From NCBI GenBank assembly GCA_002937525.1, contig PTKA01000023.1, positions 1-9,850 of the forward strand: 9,850 nucleotides of DNA, in the 5' to 3' direction. A program made the translations under genes and the position numbers. Below the pieces are notes generated by a model. The model worked only from the letters and a program-made list of their open reading frames with translations, was not told the origin of the DNA and made no database searches. The stretch is from Alphaproteobacteria bacterium MarineAlpha10_Bin3 (GTDB lineage: Bacteria; Pseudomonadota; Alphaproteobacteria; UBA8366; GCA-2717185). Shown here one piece after another: positions 1-9,181 of this stretch; within the stretch, counting starts at the first letter, position 1, and every line of letters starts with the position of its first letter.

Positions 1-524
1 GGGCCTGGCTGGAATGGCTGCCGCAGGAAACCATTATGTTCGACGGCGCCCGGCTGATCCGCCGCACCGTCGCCGAAATCACTCCCGGCGGCCGCCTTCT
101 GGCCGGCGAGATGACCGTACTGGGCCGGGCCGCGATGGGCGAGACCTTGTGCCACGGCTTGCTGCGCGACGACTGGTCGGTCCGCCGCGACGGGCGGTTG
201 TTATGGGCCGATAGCTTCTGCCTGGACGGCGACATCGCCGACATCGTCGCCCATCCGGCGGGGCTGGCCGGGGCCAGCGCATTGGCGACGGCGGTCTATG
301 TCGCCGACGATGCCGGCGAATTCCTGGCCACCGCGCGCGACCTTCTGGACACCGCGCCAGCGTCGGTGCGGGTCGGCGCCACACTGGTCAATGATATTCT
401 GGTAGTGCGCTTCATGGCGGCGGACTCGCAATCGTTGCGCCATGCATTTGGTGAATTCTGGGCCGGGTTCCGGCAGGCGGCGGCAGGATTGCCCGCCGCC
501 TTGCCCCGGCTGTGGCATATTTAG
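1..524 (+). CDS. ureD: UreD urease accessory protein, 3' part (5' end outside window)
   Basis: The open frame enters from the left edge (first full codon at 3) and ends in TAG at 522-524, leaving about 173 C-terminal residues of a protein that is usually about 270-290 residues long. The first visible residues, WLEWLPQETIMFDGARL, match the conserved UreD/UreH core. UreD is a cytosolic scaffold that binds the urease apoprotein and, with UreF and UreG, forms the complex through which nickel reaches the UreC active site; this role is family knowledge. It lies 9 nt upstream of ureA, so it should be the first or an early gene of the ureDABCEFG operon. The N-terminal half and the promoter cannot be judged. 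The ATG at 36 is internal, because the conserved block starts before it. Confidence 0.93.
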   Translation, partial: AWLEWLPQETIMFDGARLIRRTVAEITPGGRLLAGEMTVLGRAAMGETLCHGLLRDDWSVRRDGRLLWADSFCLDGDIADIVAHPAGLAGASALATAVYVADDAGEFLATARDLLDTAPASVRVGATLVNDILVVRFMAADSQSLRHAFGEFWAGFRQAAAGLPAALPRLWHI

Positions 525-528
525 GAGA
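524..528 (+). promoter_or_regulatory. Shine-Dalgarno of ureA, selecting a GTG start
   Basis: The GGAGA at 524-528 overlaps the last base of the ureD stop and sits 5 nt before GTG at 534. An ATG at 532-534 is closer, but it runs ATG-TGC-ATT-TAA and terminates after three codons, so GTG is the real ureA start. Confidence 0.6.
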
Positions 529-533
529 AGCAT

Positions 534-836
534 GTGCATTTAACGCCAAGAGAAAAAGATAAGCTGCTGATCGCGATGGCGGCCGAAGTGGCGCGCAAGC
601 GGCTGGCGCGCGGGGTCAAGCTGAACTACCCAGAAGCCATCGCCTTGATTTCCGACTTCGTGGTCGAGGGCGCCCGCGACGGCAAATCGGTCGCCGAACT
701 GATGCGCAGCGGCGCTACGGTCATCAGCCGCGCGCAGGTCATGGATGGCATCGCCGAGATGCTGGCCGATGTCCAGGTCGAAGCCACATTTCCCGACGGG
801 ACCAAGCTGGTTACCGTCCATCAACCGATCCGCTGA
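534..836 (+). CDS. ureA: Urease subunit gamma (UreA)
   Basis: This is the smallest of the three structural subunits of bacterial urease; it packs around UreB and UreC in the (ABC)3 enzyme. The 100-residue product has the usual family length. It begins [12 protein letters not shown] and ends [19 protein letters not shown], both hallmark UreA segments, with a helical middle including [13 protein letters not shown] near residues 31-43. The start is GTG at 534, chosen because the conserved MHLTPRE begins there and a GGAGA lies 5 nt upstream; an ATG overlapping it by one base is out of frame and stops at once. It carries no catalytic residues itself. The following gene, ureB, begins 11 nt after the stop with its own strong ribosome binding site, so the subunits are separate and not fused as in Helicobacter or plants. 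Confidence 0.97.
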   Translation: MHLTPREKDKLLIAMAAEVARKRLARGVKLNYPEAIALISDFVVEGARDGKSVAELMRSGATVISRAQVMDGIAEMLADVQVEATFPDGTKLVTVHQPIR

Positions 837-847
837 AGGAGGCGTCG

Positions 848-1159
848 ATGATTCCCGGTGAAATATTCCCCGCGTCCGGCGATATCGTTCTGAACGAAGG
901 CTGCCAGACCCTGACCCTCAATGTCGCCAACACCGGCGACCGCCCGGTCCAGGTCGGATCGCATTATCATTTCTTCGAAGTCAACGCAGCGCTTGATTTC
1001 GACCGCGCGGCGGCGCGGGGGTTCCGGCTCGACATTCCATCGGGCACGGCCCTGCGCTTCGAGCCGGGCCAGACCCGCGACGTGCCGCTTATCGCCTATC
1101 GCGGCAACCGCATCGTCAAGGGCTTCAACGCCCTGGTTCACGGCAAGCTGGAGGAATAG
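848..1159 (+). CDS. ureB: Urease subunit beta (UreB)
   Basis: This is the beta structural subunit of urease, 103 residues, the usual size for the unfused bacterial form. It opens with [18 protein letters not shown] and contains the conserved [13 protein letters not shown] block (about residues 35-47) and the C-terminal [10 protein letters not shown] segment. The family fold is a beta sandwich that bridges UreA and UreC and helps hold the active-site flap region. A perfect AAGGAGG at 836-842, starting on the last base of the ureA stop, lies 5 nt before the ATG at 848, which fixes the start. The last codons of ureB contain GGAGG (1150-1154), which serves as the ribosome binding site of ureC. 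Nothing in the sequence is odd. Confidence 0.97.
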   Translation: MIPGEIFPASGDIVLNEGCQTLTLNVANTGDRPVQVGSHYHFFEVNAALDFDRAAARGFRLDIPSGTALRFEPGQTRDVPLIAYRGNRIVKGFNALVHGKLEE

Positions 1160-1163
1160 CGCG

Positions 1164-2872
<1,709 letters not shown>

Positions 2873-2873
<1 letters not shown>

Positions 2874-3325
2874 TGCGCCGCGCCGTGACGGTAAAGCGGG
2901 CGGGAAGCTGGACCGGGCTAGCGGCCGGAACGGTGACCTTGCCGTTCGAAGACCGGCATCGCCGCCGCATCCGCATGACCGACGACGCCGGGGTGGATTT
3001 CCTGCTCGATCTGGCCGATGCGGTGCGGCTGGCCGATGGCGATGCGCTGGTGCTGGATCAAGGCGGCAAGATCGTCGTGCGCGCCGCCATGGAACGGGTC
3101 GCCGATCTGCAATGCGGCGATCCGGCCGATGCGCTACGCCTGGCCTGGCATATCGGCAACCGGCACACGCCGGTTCAGGTGTTGCCCGGCGGCGTCCTGC
3201 GCATTGCCCATGACCATGTCCTGGTCGCCATGGCGCAGGGGCTGGGGGCCAGCGCCACCGAACGCAACGCGCCGTTCCAGCCGGAAGGCGGGGCCTATGC
3301 GCCGGGTCACGGCCATGCTCACTGA
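2873..3325 (+). CDS. ureE: Urease accessory protein UreE (nickel metallochaperone)
   Basis: UreE is a dimeric cytosolic chaperone that delivers nickel to UreG and the UreD-UreF-apourease complex. The 150-residue product has the N-terminal peptide-binding part (RHRRRIRM near residues 28-35), then the metal-binding part with AWHIGNRHTP (91-100), H113 and H115 in AHDHVL, and PFQPEGGAY (134-142). By family analogy H98, H113 and H115 correspond to the Klebsiella metal-site histidines 96, 110 and 112. The C-terminus is a short histidine-rich tail, GHGHAH, much shorter than the long His tails of enterobacterial UreE. The ATG shares its A with the ureC stop (TGATG) and no ribosome binding site is visible just upstream, so translation probably depends on re-initiation after ureC. 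Confidence 0.95.
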
Positions 3326-4001
3326 TCCGGGTCTGGCCCGGCTAATGACGTGGCTGTCGCCGGGATTTCCGGTCGGCGCATTTGCCTTTTCCCATGGCCT
3401 GGAACATGCGGTCGAAAGCGGCGGCATCGGCGACGCGCCAGCCCTGATCCGATGGATCGACGGTATCCTGGAATTCGGCGCGGTGCGGGTCGATGCAGCC
3501 CTGTTCCGCGCCGCCCATGAGGCAGTGCTGGACGACCAACGCCTGATTTGGGCCGTGGAACGCGGTGCCGCGCAGCGCGGCACCGCCGAATTGGCGTTGG
3601 AAAGCACCGCCCAGGGCCGCGCCTTCCTGGATACAATGCTGAAGGTCTGGCCGCATGACCGCCTGACCGCGTGGCGCGAAGCGCTGGACCGCAGCGGGCG
3701 GGAGCCGCCCTATCCGGTCGCCGTCGGATATTCGTGCGGCCTGGCCGGCATCGCGTTACGCCCCGCCCTGGTCGCCTATCTGAACGCCTTTGCCGCCAAT
3801 CTGGTATCAGCGGCAATGCGGCTGGTGCCGCTGGGCCAGACCGACGGGCAACGCGCGCTGGCGGCGCTGGAAGCGCGTATTATCGATGCCGTGGCGGCAG
3901 CGCTACAACGCCAGCCCGACGATCTGGGCAGCGCCGCGCTGGCCGTCGATTGGCATTCCACCCAACATGAAACCCAATACACAAGGTTATTTCGATCATG
4001 A
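3315..4001 (+). CDS. ureF: Urease accessory protein UreF
   Basis: UreF binds UreD and UreG in the urease activation complex and controls GTP hydrolysis by UreG during nickel insertion (family knowledge). The product is 228 residues, typical in length. It shows the N-terminal [18 protein letters not shown] (residues 13-30), PVAVG (124-128), [15 protein letters not shown] (155-169) and a C-terminal [11 protein letters not shown]. The start is ATG at 3315, which places the conserved WLSP motif at residue 13; the same frame stays open much further upstream, but that part lies inside ureE and has no UreF character. The gene overlaps ureE by 11 nt and ureG by 4 nt. No clear ribosome binding site precedes it, so coupling to ureE is likely. 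A perfect 11-bp inverted repeat lies within the gene at 3562-3586. Confidence 0.95.
   Translation: MLTDPGLARLMTWLSPGFPVGAFAFSHGLEHAVESGGIGDAPALIRWIDGILEFGAVRVDAALFRAAHEAVLDDQRLIWAVERGAAQRGTAELALESTAQGRAFLDTMLKVWPHDRLTAWREALDRSGREPPYPVAVGYSCGLAGIALRPALVAYLNAFAANLVSAAMRLVPLGQTDGQRALAALEARIIDAVAAALQRQPDDLGSAALAVDWHSTQHETQYTRLFRS
3562..3586 (+). repeat. Perfect 11-bp inverted repeat inside ureF
   Basis: GCGGTGCCGCG at 3562-3572 and its exact reverse complement CGCGGCACCGC at 3576-3586 are separated by a 3-nt loop, CAG. The arms encode part of RGAAQRGTA in UreF. In mRNA this would be a very stable hairpin. It is seen directly; any regulatory role is speculation. Confidence 0.6.
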
Positions 4002-4606
4002 GCAACCCTTTAAGAGTGGGTATCGGCGGGCCGGTGGGGTCGGGCAAGACGGCCTTGCTGGACGGGCTGTGCAAGGCGATGCGCGCAACCTACAACCTGG
4101 CCGCCATCACCAACGACATCTATACCCGCGAGGATGCGGAGTTTCTCACCCGTTCCGGCGCGCTGGCCGCCGAACGCATCGTCGGCGTGGAGACCGGCGG
4201 CTGCCCGCATACCGCGATCCGCGAGGACGCCTCGATGAACCTGGCCGCGATCGCCGATATGACGGCGCGGTTTCCCGGCCTGGACGTGGTCTTCATCGAA
4301 AGCGGCGGCGATAATCTGGCGGCCACGTTTTCGCCCGAACTTGCCGACTTGACGATCTATGTGATCGATGTATCGGCTGGCGACAAGATCCCGCGTAAGG
4401 GCGGTCCGGGCATCACGAGATCCGACCTTCTGGTCATCAACAAGACCGACCTGGCGCCGTATGTCGGCGCCGACCTTGGGGTGATGGAACGGGATTCCAA
4501 GAAGATGCGCGGTAAACGCCCGTTCGTTTTCACCCAGATCAAGGCCGGCGACGGCCTGCAAACCATCGTCGATTTCATCGTCGAGGCCGGCGGGCTGACG
4601 CCGTAG
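3998..4606 (+). CDS. ureG: Urease accessory GTPase UreG
   Basis: UreG is the GTPase of the urease maturation complex; nickel-bound, GTP-bound UreG dimers carry Ni to apourease, and GTP hydrolysis drives release. The 202-residue protein has the P-loop GPVGSGKT (11-18), the nickel-binding CPH motif (C69-P70-H71) in [21 protein letters not shown] (101-107, switch region) and the guanine-specificity motif NKTD (148-151). It belongs to the SIMIBI class, close to HypB of hydrogenase maturation, but the CPH motif and operon position identify UreG. The ATG at 3998 overlaps the ureF stop as ATGA, a usual sign of coupling; a weak AAGG lies 11 nt upstream. It is the last urease gene here. Its TAG stop (4604-4606) is 3 nt from the stop codon of the convergent leuB. 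Confidence 0.98.
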   Translation: MSNPLRVGIGGPVGSGKTALLDGLCKAMRATYNLAAITNDIYTREDAEFLTRSGALAAERIVGVETGGCPHTAIREDASMNLAAIADMTARFPGLDVVFIESGGDNLAATFSPELADLTIYVIDVSAGDKIPRKGGPGITRSDLLVINKTDLAPYVGADLGVMERDSKKMRGKRPFVFTQIKAGDGLQTIVDFIVEAGGLTP

Positions 4607-4624
4607 CGGTCAGGCCGCCTGCTT
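4584..4624. terminator. Candidate bidirectional terminator or 3'-end hairpin between ureG and leuB
   Basis: Arms GGCGGGCTGAC (4589-4599) and GTCAGGCCGCC (4609-4619) pair with a single G-G mismatch around a 9-nt loop. After one more mismatch the stem continues for four pairs (4584-4587 with 4621-4624, one of them a wobble). The ureG stop lies in the loop and the leuB stop in the right arm. No T-tract follows on either strand, so this is not a textbook intrinsic terminator. It could act with Rho or as a 3'-end stabiliser. Confidence 0.4.
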
Positions 4625-5722
4625 GTCGAGTTCGCGCAGAATGGCGTCACCCATGACGCCGGTCGAGACGCGCGACGAATTGGCGCCCATGATATCGGCG
4701 GTGCGAATACCGGAATTCAGGACATTGGCGACCGAATTTTCGATCAGTTTCGCGTCTTCTTCCAGATCGAAGGAAAACCGCAGCAGCATGGCGAAGCTCA
4801 GCAGGCAGGCGAGCGGATTGGCGGCACCGGTGCCGGCGATGTCGGGGGCGCTGCCATGGACCGGCTCGTAGAGCGCCCGGCGGCGGCCGCTGTCATCGGC
4901 AGCACCCAGGGTCGCCGAAGGCAACATGCCGAGCGATCCGGTCAGCATCGCCGCGCAATCGGACAGGATATCGCCGAACAGATTATCGGCGAGGATGACA
5001 TCGAACTGGGTCGGCGCGCGCACCAGCTGCATCGCGCAATTATCGGCGTACATATGTTCGAGTTCGACATCGGCGTAGGAATCCGCGTGCAGCTTGGTGA
5101 CCTCTTCGCGCCACAGCACGCCGGTTTCCATGACGTTGGCTTTCTCGGCCGAAGTCACCTTGCCGCGCCGTTGCCGGGCCAGATCGAAGGCGGCGGCGGC
5201 GACGCGGGTGATTTCCGCATCGGTATAGAACTGGGTATCGACCGCCTGACGGCTGCCGTCGGGCATGGTCTCGATGCCGCGCGGTTCGCCGAAATAAACC
5301 CCGCTGGTCGATTCCCGCACGATCAGCAGATCCAGGCCGCGGATCACCTCCGGCTTCAGGCTGGACGCGTCGAGCAGCGATTCGAAGGCGATCGCCGGGC
5401 GCAGATTGGCGAACAGGTCGAGTTCCTTGCGCAGCCGCAGCAAGCCCATTTCCGGGCGCAGCGCACGCGGCGCATCGTCGTATTTCGGCCCGCCAACGGC
5501 GCCGAACAGCACCGCATCGCACGCCATCGCATCGGCCAGCGTCTCATCGGTGAGCGGCGTGCCATGGGCGTCATACGCGGCACCGCCGACCAGACCTTCG
5601 GCGACTTCGAACGTAACCTCGCGGCGCTTGTCGAACCAGTCGATGACCCGGCGCACCTGAACCATGACCTCGGGCCCGATGCCGTCACCGGCCAGGATGA
5701 GAATGGACTTGTTCGCCGCCAT
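4610..5722 (-). CDS. leuB: 3-Isopropylmalate dehydrogenase (LeuB)
   Basis: LeuB oxidises 3-isopropylmalate with NAD+ and decarboxylates it to 2-oxoisocaproate, the last leucine-specific step before transamination. The 370-residue protein is full length. It has AGDGIGPEV (11-19), substrate-binding arginines R98, R108 and R136, [14 protein letters not shown] (136-149) with catalytic Y143, catalytic K194 in AEKANVMET, metal-binding D227, D251 and D255 ([10 protein letters not shown]) and the NAD-binding [18 protein letters not shown] (286-303). The YFGEPRG form fits LeuB, not isocitrate or tartrate dehydrogenase. ATG at 5722 is preceded by AAGGG about 6 nt upstream. It lies 22 nt after leuC copy 1 and is the last gene of the leu cluster. 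Its stop is 3 nt from that of the convergent ureG. Confidence 0.97.
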   Translation of the reverse strand: MAANKSILILAGDGIGPEVMVQVRRVIDWFDKRREVTFEVAEGLVGGAAYDAHGTPLTDETLADAMACDAVLFGAVGGPKYDDAPRALRPEMGLLRLRKELDLFANLRPAIAFESLLDASSLKPEVIRGLDLLIVRESTSGVYFGEPRGIETMPDGSRQAVDTQFYTDAEITRVAAAAFDLARQRRGKVTSAEKANVMETGVLWREEVTKLHADSYADVELEHMYADNCAMQLVRAPTQFDVILADNLFGDILSDCAAMLTGSLGMLPSATLGAADDSGRRRALYEPVHGSAPDIAGTGAANPLACLLSFAMLLRFSFDLEEDAKLIENSVANVLNSGIRTADIMGANSSRVSTGVMGDAILRELDKQAA

Positions 5723-5744
5723 GATTAACCCTTTGAATTATCGC

Positions 5745-7145
5745 CTATAGTTTTCGAACGTCGGTCAGGCGCCCGGTTATTGCCGCCGCCGCCGCCATTG
5801 CCGGACTGACCAGATGGGTGCGGCCGCCACGGCCCTGCCGGCCCTCGAAATTGCGGTTCGAGGTCGATGCGCAACGCTGGCCGGGTTCAAGGTTGTCGCC
5901 ATTCATGGCGACGCACATCGAACAGCCGGGTTCGCGCCATTCGAATCCCGCAGCCACGAATATCTTGTCCAGGCCGCGCAATTCGGCTTCGCGCTTGACC
6001 GGACCGGAGCCCGGAACGACCAGCGCCCGCATTCCGTCCGCAACATGCCGGCCACGCGCTACCGCCGCCGCCGCTTCAAGGTCTTCGATCCGGCTGTTGG
6101 TGCATGACCCGATGAAGACGGCGTCAACAGCGATATCCGTCATCGCCATGCCGGCTTCAAGGCCCATGTAATCGAGCGAACGCTGCATCATGGCGCGCCG
6201 GTCCTGGTCGGCGGCATCGGCCGGGTCCGGCACACGGCCGTCGATCGGGACGACTTCTTCGGGACTGGTGCCCCAGGTCACCTGCGGTGCTATATCGTTG
6301 GCGTCGAACACGATTTCCGTGTCAAAGACCGCGTCCGGGTCGCTTGGCAAGGTCTTCCAGTAGGCCATTGCCTGATCCCAGGCGGCCCCCTTGGGCGCGT
6401 GCGGCCGGCCTTTCACATAGTCGAATGTTTTTTCGTCCGGTGCGATCATGCCGACGCGCGCGCCGGCTTCCACCGTCATGTTGGTCACCGTCATGCGGCC
6501 TTCCATGCTCAGGGCGCGGATCGCCGATCCGGCATATTCGATAACGTACCCGGTGCCGCCGGCGGTACCGATCCGGCCGATAATGGCAAGGATAATATCC
6601 TTTGCCGTGCAGCCGACCGGCAGTTCGCCATCGATGCTTATCCGCATGGTCTTGGGCCGCGCGATATAGACGCTCTGGGTGGCCAGGATATGTTCGACCT
6701 CGGACGTGCCGACCGCCATGGCGAAAGCGCCCAAGGCGCCATTGGTGGCGGTATGGCTGTCGCCGCAGAACAGCGTGATTCCCGGCAAGGTTATGCCTTG
6801 TTCCGGGGCGACGATATGGACGATGCCCTGCCGGTCATCCAGCAAATCGATCAATTCGACGCCGAATTCCCGGTAATCGACAAGCGACTGTTCCACCATC
6901 CGCCGGGCGACCGGATCGGCGATTTCCTTATCGCGGCCAATGGTCGGCACGACATGATCCATGACGCCCAGGGTCTTGTCCGGGCACCGTACCGTGAGGC
7001 CCGCCTGGCGCAAGCCTTCAAAGGCCTGCGGCTGCATTTCCATCATCATATGCCGGTCGGCATAGATCAGATACAGCCCGTCGTCGCTGACATCGACGAC
7101 ATGCGCGTCCCAGATTTTATCGAATAATGTCCGGCCCTGTTTCAC
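5745..7145 (-). CDS. leuC: LeuC paralogue, copy 1: isopropylmalate isomerase large subunit, diverged
   Basis: This is a full-length, 466-residue large subunit of the aconitase-like isomerase that converts 2- to 3-isopropylmalate with LeuD. The [4Fe-4S] cysteines C348 (GSCTNSR), C408 and C411 (GCSMC) are intact, as is the C-terminal [19 protein letters not shown]. By eye it is roughly 60-65% identical to copy 2. It differs at sites usually invariant in bacterial Leu[15 protein letters not shown] is [13 protein letters not shown] here (residues 30-42, one residue shorter), THG is TNG (N135), and GGTGH is GGTGY (Y200). The start is GTG at 7145, overlapping the leuD stop by 4 nt (GTGA), with no clear ribosome binding site. 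It could be a second isopropylmalate isomerase, or an isomerase for a related 2-alkylmalate such as citramalate; the sequence cannot decide. It is not a pseudogene on sight. Confidence 0.9.
   Translation of the reverse strand: MKQGRTLFDKIWDAHVVDVSDDGLYLIYADRHMMMEMQPQAFEGLRQAGLTVRCPDKTLGVMDHVVPTIGRDKEIADPVARRMVEQSLVDYREFGVELIDLLDDRQGIVHIVAPEQGITLPGITLFCGDSHTATNGALGAFAMAVGTSEVEHILATQSVYIARPKTMRISIDGELPVGCTAKDIILAIIGRIGTAGGTGYVIEYAGSAIRALSMEGRMTVTNMTVEAGARVGMIAPDEKTFDYVKGRPHAPKGAAWDQAMAYWKTLPSDPDAVFDTEIVFDANDIAPQVTWGTSPEEVVPIDGRVPDPADAADQDRRAMMQRSLDYMGLEAGMAMTDIAVDAVFIGSCTNSRIEDLEAAAAVARGRHVADGMRALVVPGSGPVKREAELRGLDKIFVAAGFEWREPGCSMCVAMNGDNLEPGQRCASTSNRNFEGRQGRGGRTHLVSPAMAAAAAITGRLTDVRKL
5762..5948 (-). 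repeat. 3'-terminal block nearly identical to leuC copy 2 (direct repeat, copy A)
   Basis: This block aligns without gaps to 7801-7987 at a constant offset of 2039. It includes exact matches of 26 nt (5803-5828), 20 nt (5833-5852) and 27 nt (5913-5939). Many third codon positions agree, for example a shared AGT serine codon. A separate 10-nt match, ATCGCCTATA, lies at 5740-5749, over the stop codon. Confidence 0.8.
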
Positions 7146-7762
7146 TGGGCCGCGGCATATAGCCAGGGTTCACGCAACGCCTGCTTGGCCTCGAAATCGT
7201 CGATGGCGGCTTTTTTCTGCATCGTGAGGCCGATATCGTCGAGCCCTTCGAGCAGGCAATGGCGGCGGTATTCTTCCAGCTCGAAGGACACCGTTGGACC
7301 GTTCGGGCGGCGGATCACCATGTCATTCAGATCGATCGTCAGTTCGGGGTTTTCCGCGTCGCTGGCGTCGGCCATCAGCGCTTCGAGCTCTGCTTTCTTC
7401 ACCCGGATCGGCAGAATGCCGTTCTTGAAACAGTTGTTGTAGAAAATATCGGCGAAGCTGGTGGAGATCACGCAGCGGATACCGAAATCGAGCAGCGCCC
7501 AGGGGGCATGTTCGCGCGACGACCCGCAGCCGAAATTATCGCCGGCGACGATGATTTTGGCGTTGCGGTAAAGTTCCTTGTTGAGGATGAAATCCGGCTT
7601 TTCCGTACCGTCTTCCTCGAAGCGCATCTCGTCGAACAGGACCTTGCCAAGCCCGGTCCGCTTGATGGTGCGCAGATGCAGCTTGGGAATGATCTTGTCG
7701 GTATCGATATTGATCATGTCCATCGGCGCCGCGACGCCGGTCAGCGTGTTGAACTTTTCCAT
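7142..7762 (-). CDS. leuD: Isopropylmalate isomerase small subunit (LeuD)
   Basis: LeuD supplies the swivelling small domain of isopropylmalate isomerase and forms a heterodimer with LeuC in the cytosol. The 206-residue protein has the usual bacterial length. It shows [10 protein letters not shown] (18-27), the specificity-loop region [19 protein letters not shown] (27-45) and the hallmark [17 protein letters not shown] (74-90). The loop looks like ordinary bacterial LeuD, not the shorter archaeal or homoaconitase type. ATG at 7762 follows AAGGAG (7771-7776, 8 nt upstream), which lies in the last codons of leuC copy 2. Its TGA overlaps the GTG start of leuC copy 1 by 4 nt. It is the only leuD in the window, so it sits between, and is probably shared by, two LeuC partners. 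Confidence 0.97.
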   Translation of the reverse strand: MEKFNTLTGVAAPMDMINIDTDKIIPKLHLRTIKRTGLGKVLFDEMRFEEDGTEKPDFILNKELYRNAKIIVAGDNFGCGSSREHAPWALLDFGIRCVISTSFADIFYNNCFKNGILPIRVKKAELEALMADASDAENPELTIDLNDMVIRRPNGPTVSFELEEYRRHCLLEGLDDIGLTMQKKAAIDDFEAKQALREPWLYAAAQ

Positions 7763-7765
7763 CGC

Positions 7766-9181
7766 CTATACTCCTTCGTCGCGCATCAATTCGCGCACGT
7801 CGGTCAGGTGGCCGGTTATCGCCGCCGCCGCCGCCATGGCGGGACTGACCAGATGGGTGCGGCCGCCGCGCCCCTGCCGGCCCTCGAAATTCCGGTTCGA
7901 GGTCGAAGCGCAGCGTTCCTTGGGTTGCAGCCGGTCGGTATTCATCGCCAGGCACATCGAACAGCCGGGTTCGCGCCACTCGAATCCGGCATCGAGCAGA
8001 ATTTTATCCAGCCCTTCCGATTCCGCCTGTTCCTTGATCAGGCCGGAGCCGGGCACGATAAGGGCGCGCATGCCCTCGGCGACATGGCGGCCCTTGGCGA
8101 TCTGGGCGGCGGCGCGGATATCCTCGATCCGGCCATTGGTGCACGACCCCACGAACACGGTGTCGATCGCAACGTCGCACATCCTGGTGCCGGCTTGCAG
8201 ACCCATATAGTCCAGCGCGCGCTGCATCGATTCCCGTTCATGTTGCGATTGCGCATCCTTCGGGTCGGGCACGCTTCCGGTAATCGGCACCACGTCCTGC
8301 GGGCTGTTGCCCCAGGTGACCTGCGGCACGAGATCCGTAATATCGAGGGTCACTTCCTTGTCGTATACAGCGCCTTCGTCGGATGGCAGCGTCTTCCAAT
8401 AAGCCACCGCCTGTTCCCAGCCGCCGGCCTTGGGCGACATCGGCCGTCCCATGAGGTATTCGAAGGTGGTTTCGTCCGGCGCGATCAGGCCGGCGCGCGC
8501 ACCGCCTTCGATGGTCATGTTGGACACCGTCATGCGGCCTTCCATCGACAAGGCGCGGATCGCGGGGCCGGCGAATTCGATGACATGGCCGGTGCCGCCG
8601 GCGGTGCCGATCTTGCCGATGATCGCCAGCACCAGATCCTTGGCCGTGCAGCCAAACGGCAATTCGCCGGTTACGGTGATGCGCATATTCTTGGCCGGCG
8701 CCTGGATCACGGTCTGCGTCGCCAGTACATGTTCGACTTCCGAGGTGCCGATGCCGAACGCCAGCGCGCCGAACGCGCCATGGGTCGCGGTATGGCTGTC
8801 GCCGCACACGATGGTATTGCCCGGCAAGGTGAAGCCTTGTTCCGGGCCGATGACATGCACGATCCCGTTGCGCGGATCGTCGACTTCGAAAAGCTCGACG
8901 CCGAACTCAGTGATGTTCGCGCGCAAGGTGTCGATTTGCAGGCGGGAATCTTCTTCGATTTCCCCGCCGCGCGTGGTCGCGATATTGTGGTCGATGACGG
9001 CCAGCGTCTTGTCGATTTGGCGCACCGGGCGGTTGGCGTTGCGCAGTCCCTCGAAGGCCTGCGGGCTGGTGACTTCATGGACAAGATGCCGGTCGATATA
9101 CAGCAGACAGGCGCCGCCTTCCTGGACATCGACGACGTGGCTATCCCAGATCTTGTCAAACAATGTGCGCGGCTTGGCCAT
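7766..9181 (-). CDS. leuC: Isopropylmalate isomerase large subunit (LeuC), copy 2, canonical
   Basis: This is a 471-residue catalytic subunit that dehydrates and rehydrates 2-isopropylmalate to 3-isopropylmalate, using a [4Fe-4S] cluster. Cluster cysteines are C347 (GSCTNGR), C407 and C410 (GCSMC), the same numbers as in E. coli LeuC. The conserved [14 protein letters not shown] (30-43), [21 protein letters not shown] (126-146) and [12 protein letters not shown] (192-203) are all standard, unlike in copy 1. ATG at 9181 is preceded by GAGGG about 5 nt upstream. It is the first leu gene after rplS, separated by 119 bp, and its final codons carry the leuD ribosome binding site, so leuC-leuD are coupled. 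An rplS-leuC-leuD order is, from memory, common in Alphaproteobacteria, so this copy is probably the ancestral one. Confidence 0.97.
   Translation of the reverse strand: MAKPRTLFDKIWDSHVVDVQEGGACLLYIDRHLVHEVTSPQAFEGLRNANRPVRQIDKTLAVIDHNIATTRGGEIEEDSRLQIDTLRANITEFGVELFEVDDPRNGIVHVIGPEQGFTLPGNTIVCGDSHTATHGAFGALAFGIGTSEVEHVLATQTVIQAPAKNMRITVTGELPFGCTAKDLVLAIIGKIGTAGGTGHVIEFAGPAIRALSMEGRMTVSNMTIEGGARAGLIAPDETTFEYLMGRPMSPKAGGWEQAVAYWKTLPSDEGAVYDKEVTLDITDLVPQVTWGNSPQDVVPITGSVPDPKDAQSQHERESMQRALDYMGLQAGTRMCDVAIDTVFVGSCTNGRIEDIRAAAQIAKGRHVAEGMRALIVPGSGLIKEQAESEGLDKILLDAGFEWREPGCSMCLAMNTDRLQPKERCASTSNRNFEGRQGRGGRTHLVSPAMAAAAAITGHLTDVRELMRDEGV
7771..7776 (-). promoter_or_regulatory. Shine-Dalgarno of leuD inside the leuC copy 2 end
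   Basis: AAGGAG on the minus strand, 8 nt before the leuD ATG at 7762, lies within the last codons of leuC copy 2. LeuD therefore has its own strong site, whereas leuC copy 1 downstream does not. Confidence 0.6.
7801..7987 (-). repeat. 3'-terminal block nearly identical to leuC copy 1 (direct repeat, copy B)
   Basis: This is the partner of 5762-5948, with exact runs at 7842-7867, 7872-7891 and 7952-7978. Both copies also carry ATCGCCTATA across the leuC stop (7761-7770 here); in this copy the string extends into the leuD start codon. Confidence 0.8.

Noticed and set aside
921..1163. Longer N-terminus for ureC starting at 921
   Set aside because: The added 81 codons are an out-of-frame reading of ureB. 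The standard UreC N-terminus begins at 1164 with GGAGG upstream.
4856..5728. 290-codon open frame on the + strand opposite leuB
   Set aside because: It is antisense to a full-length LeuB, has no recognisable domain, and overlaps the leuB start region.
5776..5796. GCC trinucleotide run as a microsatellite
   Set aside because: It encodes the conserved alanine run of the LeuC C-terminus, which is also present in copy 2 and in E. coli LeuC.
6399..7127. 242-codon open frame on the + strand opposite leuC copy 1
   Set aside because: It resembles in composition the shadow frame opposite leuC copy 2, as expected from reverse complements of paralogous genes. It is not independent evidence of a gene.
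5745..7145. leuC copy 1 as a pseudogene
   Set aside because: It has no frameshift or internal stop, keeps the cluster cysteines and C-terminal motifs, and has normal length. Changes cluster at specific conserved sites instead of being random.
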